Shown here piece after piece: positions 8,406 to 20,000 of a stretch of 64,000 bases of DNA. Each line of letters opens with the position of its first letter. Position 1 is the stretch's first letter. The notes beneath the pieces are model-generated. The model worked only from the letters and a program-made list of their open reading frames with translations. It had not been told where the DNA came from and did no database searches. The stretch is from contig SHMT01000023.1 of NCBI GenBank assembly GCA_004282745.1, positions 16,110 to 80,109 of the forward strand, in the 5' to 3' direction. A program made the position numbers and the translations under genes. The stretch comes from Candidatus Scalindua sp. SCAELEC01. Its GTDB lineage: Bacteria > Planctomycetota > Brocadiia > Brocadiales > Scalinduaceae.

Positions 8406-11400
8406 ATGGGTATTTATTCAATTTACAAAAGTTTATCGGTTCCGAGGAAGTGTGTCGCCATCGCAGCCGCCGTGTTTCTGCTCTATACTATTTTGGGTTT
8501 TTTTATTGCACCTACAATCGTAAGATCGAACTTAGTGTCAATTTTGACTGAGACATTTGGTCGTCAAGTAGTCGTTGAACAAGTGAGAATTAATCCATTT
8601 GCTCTCTCCTTAACCGTGGGAGATCTTGAAATGAGTGAACCAAATGGAGAGAGATTTTTCCATTTTGACGAGTTGTATGTTAATTTTCAGGTTTCGTCAC
8701 TCTTTCATGGTGCATTTACCTTTGCGCAGATCCGCATGGTTGCGCCTGATGGGAAGGTTCAGGTCCTGCCAAATGGACAATTTAATTTTTCAGACATCAT
8801 TGCCACACTAGGTACGAGTGTCTCTTCAACCGAACAGAGTGGAGTGTTACCTCCGGTTCTCATATCACAGTTACATGTCGAGCGAGGTCGACTTGCATTT
8901 AGTGATCTATCACATCAAACCCCTTTCGAAGTAGTTGTGTCTCCAATACAACTTTCGGTAGAGAGCTTTAGTACGAAGGAAGAGAGTGTTGGTTACTATC
9001 GTTTAAGCGCACAGACAAACCAGGGAGAAGGGGTGATGTGTACAGGGGATGTTTCTGTTAACCCTTTGAGTACTCAGGGGACATTTAATCTCTCTGAATT
9101 AAAGACTACTACTGCATGGAAATACATTCAAGATCAGGTTGGTTTCGTAATGTCAGATGGTTTGGTTGACATGGATGGTGGTTACCGTATGGGGCTCAGT
9201 GGTGATACTCTCGAGGTAAAACTTATTGAGGGCACTATGCAACTAGGAGGAATGGTGTTAGTGGAGAAAGGCAATGGCGACGAGTTGCTTTCTCTCTCTT
9301 CTCTTTCCGTAAAAGGTATTGACATTGAACTCGCAAAAATGGAGGCCGAAGTTGACGAAGTGCATGTCAAAGGTCTCAGGGTTCGCGATAGGCTTGAAAA
9401 GGATGGAATGCATTCTCAAAAACTCTTTATTCCTGATAGTGGTAGTGACGGGGGTGCGGGGTTTTTTACGAGTTCAAACAGTGATGCTGAAAAGGGGCCG
9501 GGCTGGCATTTTGCTGTACATGAAGTAAATGTTGAAGCATCTCGCATTTTTATGGAAAATCATACATTACCCGAGATACAGGAGGTAAATCTTGATCCTG
9601 TCACGGTAAATTTGAAAAATCTGAGCAATGAGAAAGGTTCAAAAATGAAACTCTCTCTAGAGCTTGGACTGAATAAAACGGGGGCGCTTCATCTGACAGG
9701 AGAGGCAGGCATTGACCCTGTTTTTGCCGTTATTCATGCTACCGCCACAAAAGTACCTTTAATATCTTTTCAGCCGACATTGAATGCCTTCACAAAGGTC
9801 AATATCGTTTCCGGTACCGCAGACCTTGATGGCACCGTTAATTATATGAGTTTGGGAAATGAAGGGCCGGTTGTACGCTATGAAGGTCGTGCAAAGATTG
9901 AGGACTTAAGTATTTCAGACCAAACATTTTCTGAGGATCTGGTTAAATGGGAATCACTATCACTAAACGGAATGGTCTGTAACCTAATGCCATATGGATT
10001 AAAGATTTCAGACGTTGTTGCCAGTAAACCATACGCTAAGGTAATTATTGGGCAAGATGGTACCATCAATTTATCAACAGTTTTGGCGATGTCAGAAGGC
10101 AAAGGGGGGGAGGAGAAACTCTTCTTATCGAAGGTGTTACCTGCAGAAGTTGACCAGAAGAGAGACGGAGACCTTATTGTAGCTGAAGAGACATCCACTT
10201 TTGATCTTACCTCTTTTCCCATTAAGGTTGATGAAGTTCGTTTTGAAGATGGATCAGCCGATTTTGCCGACTTCAGCCTGAAACCAAATTTTGCCACTTA
10301 CATACACGGCCTAAATGGGACCGTCAAGGGTGTCACTTCAGAGCCGGGAACAAAGGCGGATGTAATACTGACGGGAGAAGTTGACGAGCATGCACCCGTA
10401 AACATTGCGGGAAAAATAAATCTTTTAAGTGCAAAAAAGTACACAGATTTGTCTGTTGACTTCAAAAATATGGAACTCACTACGGTTACCCCATACTCTA
10501 CTAAATTTGCTGGCTATCCAATTGAGAAAGGGAAAATATCGTTAGATTTACATTATAAGCTTACAAAAAATGTACTTGTTGGCGAGAATGTAATTTTGGT
10601 AGATCAGCTTACTCTTGGAGATCGTATTGAGAGTGAAGATGCTATAAAATTACCTATCAAACTTGCGATAGCCTTACTGAAAGATCGTCATGGAAGGATT
10701 GACATAGACATGCCGGTTCGAGGAGATCTCAATGATCCGAAGTTTAATTACGGTCGTGTTGTCGTGAAGGCGTTCGTGAATCTGGTTACTAAGATAGTGA
10801 CATCACCATTTTCTTTCTTGGCGAGACAGGCAGGGGGAGGAGATGAAGACCTTGGATCTGTTGAGTTTGAATATGGTAGATCGGCACTCAGTGATGGGGA
10901 ATTGGGGAAACTTGGTAAATTGGCAAAGGCAGTCTACGAGCGACCTTTGCTTATGCTTGAGATTAAGGCATCCGCAGATACCTTGAATGACCGGAAAGCA
11001 CTGGCAGAGCGTGAATTACACAAGAGAATGTTTCCTGAAGGAGGAAAAAATGTCCTGATTGGTCAGGATAATTCCCACACTCAAGAATTGTCAATATCAG
11101 ATGAAGAGTACGGGCGTCTCATCATTGAGATGTATAAGAGCAACTTTGGTCATCATCCAGAGAAGCTTTTTGGAAGTGATGGGGTGGAAATAATGAAAAA
11201 TGAGAGTGGTGACCAGAACGCTCAACCCGGAATTGTTGATAAGGTTGAGTTGCCGAATGACAAGGCAAAAATGGTTGAATTCGGAGTGATCATAGCGGTA
11301 GCCAAGAGACACCTCATCAATAAAATTCTCATTGATGATGCTACGCTGAGAACATTGGCCCAGGAGAGGGCAAAACAGATCAAGAACCACCTTATAGAAA

Positions 11401-11501
11401 AGGGAGTCCCAGATGAACAGATATTTATTTTGGATGTTGAAATCAACGAATCCAAAAATGATGAGAGCATACATACCGCGCTCTCTCTATCGGCACGATG
11501 A
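8406..11501 (+). CDS. DUF748 / AsmA-like envelope protein
   Basis: 1031 residues. One N-terminal transmembrane anchor (about residues 17-35) is followed by a long periplasmic beta-rich body with repeated AsmA-like strands (for example RINPFALSLTVGDLEM near residue 62 and PIKLAIALLKDRHGRIDIDM near residue 750). The C-terminal part, with VEFEYGRSALSDGELGKLGKLA, looks like the helical end typical of DUF748 proteins. AsmA/TamB-like proteins act in the envelope, and several are now linked to lipid movement between membranes; applying that role here is inference. Pairs with the small GlsB-like gene upstream. Confidence 0.85.
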   Translation: MGIYSIYKSLSVPRKCVAIAAAVFLLYTILGFFIAPTIVRSNLVSILTETFGRQVVVEQVRINPFALSLTVGDLEMSEPNGERFFHFDELYVNFQVSSLFHGAFTFAQIRMVAPDGKVQVLPNGQFNFSDIIATLGTSVSSTEQSGVLPPVLISQLHVERGRLAFSDLSHQTPFEVVVSPIQLSVESFSTKEESVGYYRLSAQTNQGEGVMCTGDVSVNPLSTQGTFNLSELKTTTAWKYIQDQVGFVMSDGLVDMDGGYRMGLSGDTLEVKLIEGTMQLGGMVLVEKGNGDELLSLSSLSVKGIDIELAKMEAEVDEVHVKGLRVRDRLEKDGMHSQKLFIPDSGSDGGAGFFTSSNSDAEKGPGWHFAVHEVNVEASRIFMENHTLPEIQEVNLDPVTVNLKNLSNEKGSKMKLSLELGLNKTGALHLTGEAGIDPVFAVIHATATKVPLISFQPTLNAFTKVNIVSGTADLDGTVNYMSLGNEGPVVRYEGRAKIEDLSISDQTFSEDLVKWESLSLNGMVCNLMPYGLKISDVVASKPYAKVIIGQDGTINLSTVLAMSEGKGGEEKLFLSKVLPAEVDQKRDGDLIVAEETSTFDLTSFPIKVDEVRFEDGSADFADFSLKPNFATYIHGLNGTVKGVTSEPGTKADVILTGEVDEHAPVNIAGKINLLSAKKYTDLSVDFKNMELTTVTPYSTKFAGYPIEKGKISLDLHYKLTKNVLVGENVILVDQLTLGDRIESEDAIKLPIKLAIALLKDRHGRIDIDMPVRGDLNDPKFNYGRVVVKAFVNLVTKIVTSPFSFLARQAGGGDEDLGSVEFEYGRSALSDGELGKLGKLAKAVYERPLLMLEIKASADTLNDRKALAERELHKRMFPEGGKNVLIGQDNSHTQELSISDEEYGRLIIEMYKSNFGHHPEKLFGSDGVEIMKNESGDQNAQPGIVDKVELPNDKAKMVEFGVIIAVAKRHLINKILIDDATLRTLAQERAKQIKNHLIEKGVPDEQIFILDVEINESKNDESIHTALSLSAR

Positions 11502-11522
11502 AATATTTGAGGATGCGCTTGA

Positions 11523-11664
11523 TATACTCATCTCATAATGGTTTTCGGATAAAATCCGAAATAAAACTGAGCGAGTATAACTGCCCGCCTGAATAACATA
11601 TCGGGCAGGCAACCAAGATTTGGTTGCCGGTAAAGCCGAAAACCAAATCGGTTTTAGTATACTA
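11523..11664. repeat. MITE-like element, family 3, copy 1
   Basis: Begins TATACTCATCTCATAATGG, then GTTTTCGGATAAAATCCGAA; ends CCGAAAACCAAATCGGTTTTAGTATA. The interior contains a perfect GCCCG-type hairpin (CTGCCCGCCTG...CGGGCAGGC). Related copies at 22097-22349 (inverted and longer) and 45580-45761. Confidence 0.75.
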
Positions 11665-11684
11665 AACTGAGGAGATGGAAAAAA

Positions 11685-12251
11685 TTGAGATATGCGAAAA
11701 TCCTAGTAATGAATCTGGGGGTGATTACCACAGTGAGAAAAATGAACTGTTCATTGTTATGTATAGGCATAACAATCGTAGTAATATGTCTCTCTCTCGT
11801 TTCTTGCAAGAGAGCTGAGGAAGTAAAGGTCAAGAGGGTTGAAGAGCGAGTGACTGACAACTCCGAACAGGACGACGGGCTCGCGCAGGCCATGAAAAAA
11901 GCCTCCAGGGTGATGAGGAGGTTGGCGAGGGCTGTTGAACAGCACGATTGGGTAGAGATGGACATATGGACACAAGAACTCAAAGAGGGTATCGGCTATT
12001 ACTGCGTGGAGCTCTATATGATCGAAAACGATGGTATCTCTAGTGAGTTTATTGTCCTGAGCAACAAATTCATCGGTGCCATTAATAAATTAATGCTCTG
12101 CAGTAAAAAACACGATACAACTCAATTGGACCTGGAATTTGATAGTCTCGTAAAGTCCTGTGACCAGTGCCATGAAATATTTTTTGAAAAGGTGGGGAGG
12201 GAATTGGAGATGGAAGATCTCATAAGTACTTCTCTCAAAGAGAGAGAATAG
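11685..12251 (+). CDS. Cytochrome c'-like lipoprotein with a single CxxCH
   Basis: 188 residues from a TTG with GAGGAG upstream; in-frame ATGs at 11709 and 11742 are alternatives, and the last gives a compact lipoprotein signal (MNCSLL...LSLVSC). After the lipobox comes a charged linker and then a mostly helical domain ending in CDQCHEIFFEK about 25 residues before the C-terminus. A single CxxCH close to the end of a helical bundle is the arrangement of cytochrome c'/c-556-like proteins, so I expect one covalent heme facing the periplasm. No partner oxidoreductase is adjacent. An electron-transfer or gas-sensing role is inference. Confidence 0.7.
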   Translation: MRYAKILVMNLGVITTVRKMNCSLLCIGITIVVICLSLVSCKRAEEVKVKRVEERVTDNSEQDDGLAQAMKKASRVMRRLARAVEQHDWVEMDIWTQELKEGIGYYCVELYMIENDGISSEFIVLSNKFIGAINKLMLCSKKHDTTQLDLEFDSLVKSCDQCHEIFFEKVGRELEMEDLISTSLKERE

Positions 12252-12307
12252 GTTATTCACCGGATACAAGTCTTGAAAATTTAAATTTATGTAGGGGAGG
12301 AGTTAGT

Positions 12308-12526
12308 GTGAACGAACATATTTCAATCGATTCTACAGTTTGTCATGGGCAAGCTTGTATTAAAGGGACACGAATTCCCGTACACCAAATTATCAGAATG
12401 CTTGCCAATGGAGACACATTTGAAGATCTCCTTTATGCTTATCCGTCAATAAAGCAAGAAGATATTTTTGCCTGTCTAGAATATACAGCAACCCTTACCG
12501 AAGAGCAGGTTACTCCAATCTCATAG
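12308..12526 (+). CDS. DUF433 protein, antitoxin-like
   Basis: 72 residues starting at GTG with an excellent upstream site (GGGGAGGAG). The sequence HISIDSTVCHGQACIKGTRIP followed by VHQIIRMLANGDTFEDLLYAYPSI is the standard DUF433 winged-helix pattern (ID....CGGKPCIRGTRI in relatives). Such proteins are paired with PIN-like DUF5615 proteins as presumed antitoxins and autoregulators. The next gene starts 2 bp after its stop codon. Confidence 0.92.
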   Translation: MNEHISIDSTVCHGQACIKGTRIPVHQIIRMLANGDTFEDLLYAYPSIKQEDIFACLEYTATLTEEQVTPIS

Positions 12527-12528
12527 AT

Positions 12529-12885
12529 ATGAAAATATTTGTAGATGAAAATGTTCCCTTAATTACCGTACATACATTGAGAAAGTTGGGTCACGAAGTG
12601 ATGGATAATCGTGGTACTCCGGATGAGGGAGTGGCTGACGATCTCTTGTGGGCGAACATACAAAAGAATAACCGTCTTTTGATTACCACAGACAAGGGGT
12701 TCTCTCAATATCGCTCTGAAGCCCATCATGGGATACTCATTGTCTGTTCGAAAAAACTGAATCAGAGTATAATTCACATCAAAGTAATGGAGGCGATCCA
12801 ACAGTTTAACGCCAGAGAGTGGGTAGGTTTGCTTGTGGTGATGCAAGAGACAGTGCAAAGTGTATGGAGAGCCCAGCAGTCGTAG
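12529..12885 (+). CDS. DUF5615 PIN-like protein, toxin-like
   Basis: 118 residues. The N-terminal KIFVDENVPL carries the DEN acidic motif of DUF5615, followed by VMDNRGTPDEGVADDLLW and LLITTDKGFSQY, the second acidic cluster of the PIN-like fold. Directly behind the DUF433 gene, so the two are almost certainly translated together as a toxin-antitoxin-like module. The nuclease activity is presumed from the fold and has not been shown for most members. Confidence 0.9.
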   Translation: MKIFVDENVPLITVHTLRKLGHEVMDNRGTPDEGVADDLLWANIQKNNRLLITTDKGFSQYRSEAHHGILIVCSKKLNQSIIHIKVMEAIQQFNAREWVGLLVVMQETVQSVWRAQQS

Positions 12886-13004
12886 TTGAGGATAGAGAAA
12901 GGAATATCTCAGACTGAACCTGACCTGCTCCGAACACATAAATATTCCACTTCTTTCAGATTCTGGATTGATTAGATATCCCTATGTACAAGGCGTAAGA
13001 CACT

Positions 13005-13523
13005 ATGATTACTCAGAAAAATATTTTCTTGACAGGCCCTCCATCTTCAGGGAAAACTACAATTATCAAGAAGATAATTGAAAGGTTAGCGTACGCTGCT
13101 CATGGGTTTTATACGGAAGAGGAGAGGGTAGGGGGTAAGAGAGTTGGATTTATAATGACAACGCTAGATGGTAAAAGGGGGTATCTCGCTCACCAGGATT
13201 TTAAGTCTGATTTTCACATAAGAAGGTATGGCGTCAGTATAGAGAATATTGAGAACATTGCTGTACCCTCTCTTGCTCCAGTAAAGGGGAGTATCATAAT
13301 CCTTGATGAGATTGGCAAGATGGAATGCTTCTCTTCTGTTTTTAAAGAAGCAGCGCTCAAAGCCCTCGATGCATTAAACATCGTCGTTGGCACTATCACG
13401 CTTGGAGGGGACGATTTTATCCTGGATATCAAGAAAAGGCGGGATCTGGAAATACATGAAGTTACCGACGATAACAGAAATGCGTTGCCGGATTTAATAG
13501 TGAGGAAAATTGCAGATTTCTGA
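13005..13523 (+). CDS. THEP1-type nucleoside-triphosphatase
   Basis: 172 residues, the typical size. Walker A is GPPSSGKTTIIKKI near the N-terminus, the family motif HGFYTEEERVGGKRVGF follows, and Walker B is IIILDEIGKMECFS. The domain hydrolyses NTPs; its cell role is unknown. ATG start at 13005 with no strong Shine-Dalgarno. It stands alone between the toxin-antitoxin-like pair and a repeat element. Confidence 0.93.
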   Translation: MITQKNIFLTGPPSSGKTTIIKKIIERLAYAAHGFYTEEERVGGKRVGFIMTTLDGKRGYLAHQDFKSDFHIRRYGVSIENIENIAVPSLAPVKGSIIILDEIGKMECFSSVFKEAALKALDALNIVVGTITLGGDDFILDIKKRRDLEIHEVTDDNRNALPDLIVRKIADF

Positions 13524-13643
13524 GAAAATAAAAGAATAAATGGAGAAATGCTAAATTATCAAACAGTGAAATTGATTTCTAACAAATAGATAAAACTTGA
13601 AAAGGTTGAAATTTGTAACATATTTTCAAGGAAATGCATCATT

Positions 13644-13797
13644 GTCCGGTTAGGCTTTTGCTTAGGTGGCTTTCGTTATACCCGAACGGCTTTATCGGGT
13701 ATCCAGAGACTCGTTTCATCATAGATTCCCGCTAAAAACATGCGGGAATGACAAGTTTTGGGGCAAACAAATTAAATACGCAAAAACCTAACCGGAC
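13644..13797. repeat. MITE-like inverted-repeat element, family 1, copy 2
   Basis: GTCCGGTTAGGCTTTTGC at the left end, GCAAAAACCTAACCGGAC at the right. The interior includes TACCCGAACGGCTTTATCGGGTA, a stem-loop shared with copy 3. The remaining bases to 14044 hold no gene; just before 14044, minus-strand sequence resembling the end of the phosphatase repeat continues past its stop codon. Confidence 0.85.
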
Positions 13798-14044
13798 GTT
13801 ACTGAAGGAAATGGAAAAAAGCAGTGAAAAGTTTTCTCTCTCCCCAGTGTAGCGGTACAGTCTACTCGGTGATCTGCACGGAACACGGCAACATCATAAA
13901 CCCACTTCAATACTCCCAAGAGTAGTAAGATCAATCAAATTATCAGGGTTATTGCATAACTGGTTATCTCATTAATACTTACCAAGTCGGTTATAAACGT
14001 CGTTTCTGTGAGTCACCTAGAGTAGGCACCTGATTGCCACCATC

Positions 14045-17000
14045 CTACGTCTGGTAGGTATAGTCTATGAAGGACCAACTCGTACCAATCCTATACCATA
14101 ATCTCACATAAACAGTACTTCCATTTATCGGTATTCCTGTTACGGGAAGCGACGTTTGTGTGAAGCCGTTTTGTTTTATAATGTCTTTACTGCCCGGCCC
14201 TGTAGTTCCTACATGGAGTCGGTAGAGGTTCTCCTGAATTCCGGAATTCCATTGGAAGAGAACGGTTGATGTTGTTAATGTCGAGCCTGGTATTGGGCTG
14301 GCCATCGTAGGTGTATCTCCCGCATTAACGGTTATGGTCACCGTTGCTACGTTGGAGGTTGCACCCAAATTATCATCCACTGTATAGGTAAAGGTGTCCT
14401 GGCCAGTAAACCCTGTGTTAGGAGTATAGTCTGCTGTACCATCCGACAGGGGCACTGCCGTCCCATTGGTCGGTGCTCCTACGATCGTTACCGTGGCAGG
14501 GTCAATCGTACCGTCTGAATCCGTATCGTTACCAATCACGTTAATATTTACCAGGGTATTCTCGGTAGTTGTCGCTGGGTCATTATCTGCAACAGGGGGT
14601 ACGTTCGCTGCATTGACCGTCACCGTCACCGTTGCCACGTTAGAGGTCGCGCTTAGATTGTCATCTACCGTATAGGTAAAGGTATCCTGGCCCATAAACG
14701 CTGAATTAGGCGTATAATCCACGGTACCGTCTACGTTGGGTAACGCAGTTCCATTAGCCGGAACGGTTACGATCGCTACCGAAGCAGGATCAATCGTACC
14801 GTCCGGATCTATGTCATTACCTACCACGTTAATATTTACCAAGGTCTCTTCCGTTGTCATTGCCGGGTCATTAATGGCTACAGGGGGTACGTTTACATTG
14901 ACCGTCACCGTCACTGTCGCCACGTTAGAGGTTGCACCCAGATTGTCATCCACCGTATAGGTAAAGGTATCCTGGCCCGTAAACCCTGTGGTAGGCGTAT
15001 AATCCACGGTACCATCAACTTTTGGCACCGCTGTTCCATTGGCCGGTACACTTGCAATTACTACCGTGGCAGGATCAATCGTGCCGTCTGGATCTATATC
15101 ATTGCCTACCACGTTGATATTTACCAAGGTCTCTTCTGTTGTCATTGCCGGGTCATTAATGGCCACAGGAGGTACGTTTGCATTGACCACCACCGTTACC
15201 GTTGCCACGTTGGAGGTAGCACCCAAATTATCATCCACCGTATAGGTAAAGGTATCCTGGCCCGTAAATCCAGTATTAGGCGAATAATCCACGGTACCGT
15301 CTACGTTGGGCAACGCAGTTCCATTAGCCGGAACGGTTACGATCGCTACCGAAGCAGGATCAATCGTACCGTCCGGATCGGTATCATTGGCTATCACGTT
15401 GATATTTAGGAGGGTATCCTTGGTTGTCGTCACCGGGTCATCTACCGCACTCGGTGACAGATTAACACCACCCTGTGTCTGGTAGGTATAGTCGTTAAAG
15501 GACCATTTAGTTCCGATCCTATACCATAGCCGTACATACACAGTATTCCCGTTTATGGGTATTCCTGTTACGGGAAGCGACGTTTGTGTAAAGCCGTTTT
15601 GTTTGATAATGTCTTTACTACCCGGCCCTGTAGTTCCTACATGGAGCCGGTAGAGGTTTTCCTGAGTTCCTGCACTCCATTGGAAGATAACGGTTGATGT
15701 CGTTAGTATCGAGGTCGGTATTGGACTGGTCATCCAAGGTGTGTTTCCGGAGTTTACGGTTATAATCACCGTTGAGGCGTTAGAGGTTGCGCCCAGATTA
15801 TCATCCACCGTATAGGTAAAGGTATCCTGACCCGTGTACCCTGTGGTAGGCGTATAATCCACGGTACCATCAGCCTTTGGTACCGCCGTTCCATTGCTCG
15901 GTACATTTGCGACCACTACCGTGGCAGGATCAATCGTACCGTCCGGATCGGCATCATTGCCTATCACGTTGATATTGACCAGCGTATTTTTTAACGTCAC
16001 CGCCGGGTCATTAACTGCCATAGGAGGTACGTTTGCATTGACTGTAACTGTCACCATCACGGTCGCCACGTTAGAGGTTGCACCCAGATTGTCATCCACC
16101 GTATAGGTAAAGGTATCCTGGCCCGTAAACCCTGTGGTAGGCGTATAATCCACGGTACCATCAACTTTTGGCACCGCTGTTCCATTGGCCGGTACACTTG
16201 CAATTACTACCGTGGCAGGATCAATCGTGCCGTCTGGATCTATATCATTGCCTACCACGTTGATATTTACCAGGGTCTCTTCAGTTGTAATTGCCGGGTC
16301 ATTAATGGCCACTGGTGGTATATTCGTTGCATTGACCGTCACCGTCACTGTCGCCACGTTGGAGGTTGCACCCAGATTGTCATTCACCGTATAGGTAAAG
16401 GTATCCTGCCCAGTAAACCCTGTGGTTGGTGTATAGTCCACGGTACCATCGGCTTTTGGCACCGCTGTTCCATTGGCCGGTACACTTGCAATTACTACCG
16501 TGGCAGGATCAATCGTGCCGTCAGGATCTATATCATTGCCTACTACGTTGATATTTACCAGGGTCTCTTCAGTTGTCATTGCCGGGTCATTAATGGCCAC
16601 TGGAGGTATGTTCGTTGAATTGACCGTCACCGTCACTGTCGCTACGTTGGAGGTTGCACCCAGATTATCATTCACCGTATAGGTGAAGGTATCCTGGCCT
16701 GTAAACCCTGTATTAGGCGTATAATCCACGGTGCCATCCACCTGAGCCACTGCCGTCCCATTGGTCGGTGCACTTCCGATTGTTACCGTAGTAGGATCAA
16801 TTGTACCATCGGAGTCCGTATCATTACCGATAACATTAATATTTATCAGGGTTTCCATTGTCGTTGTCGCCGGATCGTTAACCGCCACGGGGGCTACGTT
16901 CGAATTGACCGTTACTGTCACTGTCGCTACGTTGGAGGTTGCACCCAGATTATCATTCACCGTATAGGTAAAGGTATCCTGACCCGTGAACCCAGTGGTT

Positions 17001-20000
17001 GGTGTATAGTCCACGGTACCGTCTCCTTTAGGCAACGCAGTTCCATTGCTTGGTGCACTTACGATCGTCACTGTGGCAGGATCAATCGTACCGTCGGAGT
17101 CTGTGTCATTGCCTATCACGTTAATATTTACCAGGGCCTCTTCAGTTGTCATTGCCGGGTCATTAATGGCCACTGGAGGTATATTCGTTGAATTGACCGT
17201 CACCGTCACTGTCGCCACGTTGGAGGTTGTGCCCAGATTGTCATCTACCGTATAGGTGAAGGTATCCTGGCCCGTAAACCCTGTATTAGGCGTATAATCC
17301 ACGGTGCCATCCACCTGAGCCACTGCCGTCCCATTGGTCGGTGCACTTCCGATTGTTACCGTAGTAGGATCAATCGTACCGTCGGAGTCCGTATCATTAC
17401 CGATAACGTTAATATTTATCGGGGTTTCCATTGCTGTTGTCGCCGGATCGTTAACCGCCACGGGGGCTACGTTCGAGTTGACCGTTACCGTCACTGTCGC
17501 TACGTTGGAGGTTGCACCCAGATCATCATTCACCGTATAGGTAAAGGTATCCTGACCCGTGAACCCAGTGGTTGGTGTATAGTCCACGGTACCGTCTCCT
17601 TTAGGCAACGCAGTTCCATTGCCTGGTGCACTTACGATCGCTACCGAAGCAGGATCAATCGTACCGTCGGAGTCTGTATCATTGCCTATCACGTTAATAT
17701 TTACCAGGGTCTCTTCAGTTGTCATTGCCGGGTCGTCTACCGCACTCGGTGGCTGATTGACCCCTCCTTGAGTCTGGTATGTATAATCGATAAAGGACCA
17801 ATGAGTACCGATTCTATACCATAGGCGTACATAAACAGTATTCCCATTTATGGGGATACCGGTTACCGTATACGATGTCGCAGGGAGGTTGTTTCGCCAT
17901 AAAATGTCTTTACCACCCGGACCTGTTCCAACATGTAACCGGTACAGGTCTTCTTGTGTTCCCGCATTCCATTGGAAGATAACGGTCGATGTCGTCAGTG
18001 TCGAACCAGGAATTGGACTGGTTATCTCAGGCGTAATTCCCGTTCCCGCACTAACGGTTACAGTCACCGTTGCCACGTTAGAGGTTGCACCCAGATTGTC
18101 ATCCACCGTATAGGTAAAGGTATCCTGACCTGTAAATCCCGTGGTAGGTGTATAGTCGACGGTACCGTCTCCTTTAGGCAACGCAGTTCCATTGCTTGGT
18201 GCACTTCCGATTGTTACCGTAGTAGGATCAATCGTACCGTCGGAGTCTGTATCATTGCCTATCACGTTAATATTTACCAGGGTCTCTTCAGTTGTCGTTG
18301 CCGGGTCGTCTACCGCACTCGGTGGCTGATTGACCCCTCCTTGAGTCTGGTATGTATAATCGATAAAGGACCAATGAGTGCCGATTCTATACCATAGGCG
18401 TACATAAACAGTATTCCCATTTATGGGGATACCGGTTACCGTATACGATGTCGCAGGGAGGTTGTTTCGCCATAAAATGTCTTTACCACCCGGACCTGTT
18501 CCAACATGTAACCGGTACAGGTCTTCTTGTGTTCCCGCATTCCATTGGAAGATAACGGTCGATGTCGTCAGTGTCGAACCAGGAATTGGACTGGTTATCT
18601 CAGGCGTAACTCCCGTTCCCGCACTAACGGTTACGACCACAGTCGCTACGGTAGAGGTTGCACCACAAGCATCATCCACCGTATAGGTAAAGGTATCCTG
18701 GCCTGTATACCCTGTAGTCGGTGAATAATCCACGGTACCATCCACCTTTGGCACTGCCGTCCCATTGCTCGGCACACTTCCGATTGCTACCGTAGTAGGG
18801 TCAATCGTTCCGTCTATATCGTAATCATTAGCTATCACATTGACATTGACCAGGGTATCTTTATCTGTCGTTGCAGAGTCGGCATTGGACACTGGTGGTG
18901 TGTTTGTGGGCGCGTTCATAATTACACTATTCATCACATCAAAAACATTGGTATTGTCGAGATAGGCTCCTCGATACGTGTCAGTGCCTGTTGCATGGGT
19001 CGCGAACTGTCCGGCACCAACACCGTGCACATAGAGTGGCACCAAACTGTTTGAGTGATCTCCACTGTTCCACACCCAGTACACGGTCTCTCCAGCATCA
19101 ATGAGGTCATTAGGATTCGTATCTACCCAGCTTGCACGTCTTCCACCAGTACCGGAAACAATCTTTTCCAATGCCAGGGTAGTGTCGCTAATGTCAGTAA
19201 ATTTGCCCAGTGGGTCATTGGGGTCGTAACGCGGATCTGATGTATCCGTAATAAATCCTGTGCCGGTAGTGAGGCGACCACACTCATGATCGGCCGTGAC
19301 AATAACCAGAGTGTTGTTCCAACTACTACCGTTCGAAGTGTTTTCCACCCAGTCAATGACCGCTTGCACTGCCGCATCAAAATCTCTCTTTTCCCCTATC
19401 ATTTCATCCATAATATTGGAGTGTGATGCCCAATCAACAGCACCTCCCTCAATCATGAGTACAAATCCGTTTGTATTACGGTTGAGAACGGTCAAGGCGG
19501 CAGTGGTACTGTCGACAAGTGTCGGGTTTTCCAGGTTCGGGTTAGTTGACACCACTCCCGCAAAGGCGGAATCATCGGCAGTATGGTAGATATGATCGAA
19601 TAAACCAGCAAGCTTTGTTACACCGGAAGTGTTGGCAGCAGATAGTAGGGAACTACCGCCATCCACGCCGGTTAGTCGTTCCACAAGGGTATAAATATTA
19701 TCATTTGCTACCTTGTTCCTAATTGCAGTATTAACGTATCCATCTCTTCGGTCCCCGATGAGGACATCAACTGTTGGGAATGTTGGCCCATGGCCGCCGG
19801 CATACAAGTTGGCGGTTGATGAACCGGTAATATTCGGGTCTCCAAAAAAACCCTCATCAGCAATTGCATATCCATTTGACCGGTGGTCATTGTGAGATGT
19901 CCAGGCACCTGGTGTTCCGTGTGACAGGGGCACCGTTGTAACAGCACCAACCGCCTTATTCAATGTTCTTGCAATCTCTCCTATGCTTAATAAACGGTCA

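Noticed and set aside
14466..18724. Series of about 70-codon plus-strand frames, each starting near MVGA or MAGT and ending in STV
   Set aside because: They are antisense shadows of the tandem repeats in the phosphatase gene, repeating with the same period.
14060..18906. Regular repeats resembling a CRISPR array at first glance
   Set aside because: Units of about 285 bp lie inside one open frame and encode protein domains; there are no short repeats with unique spacers.
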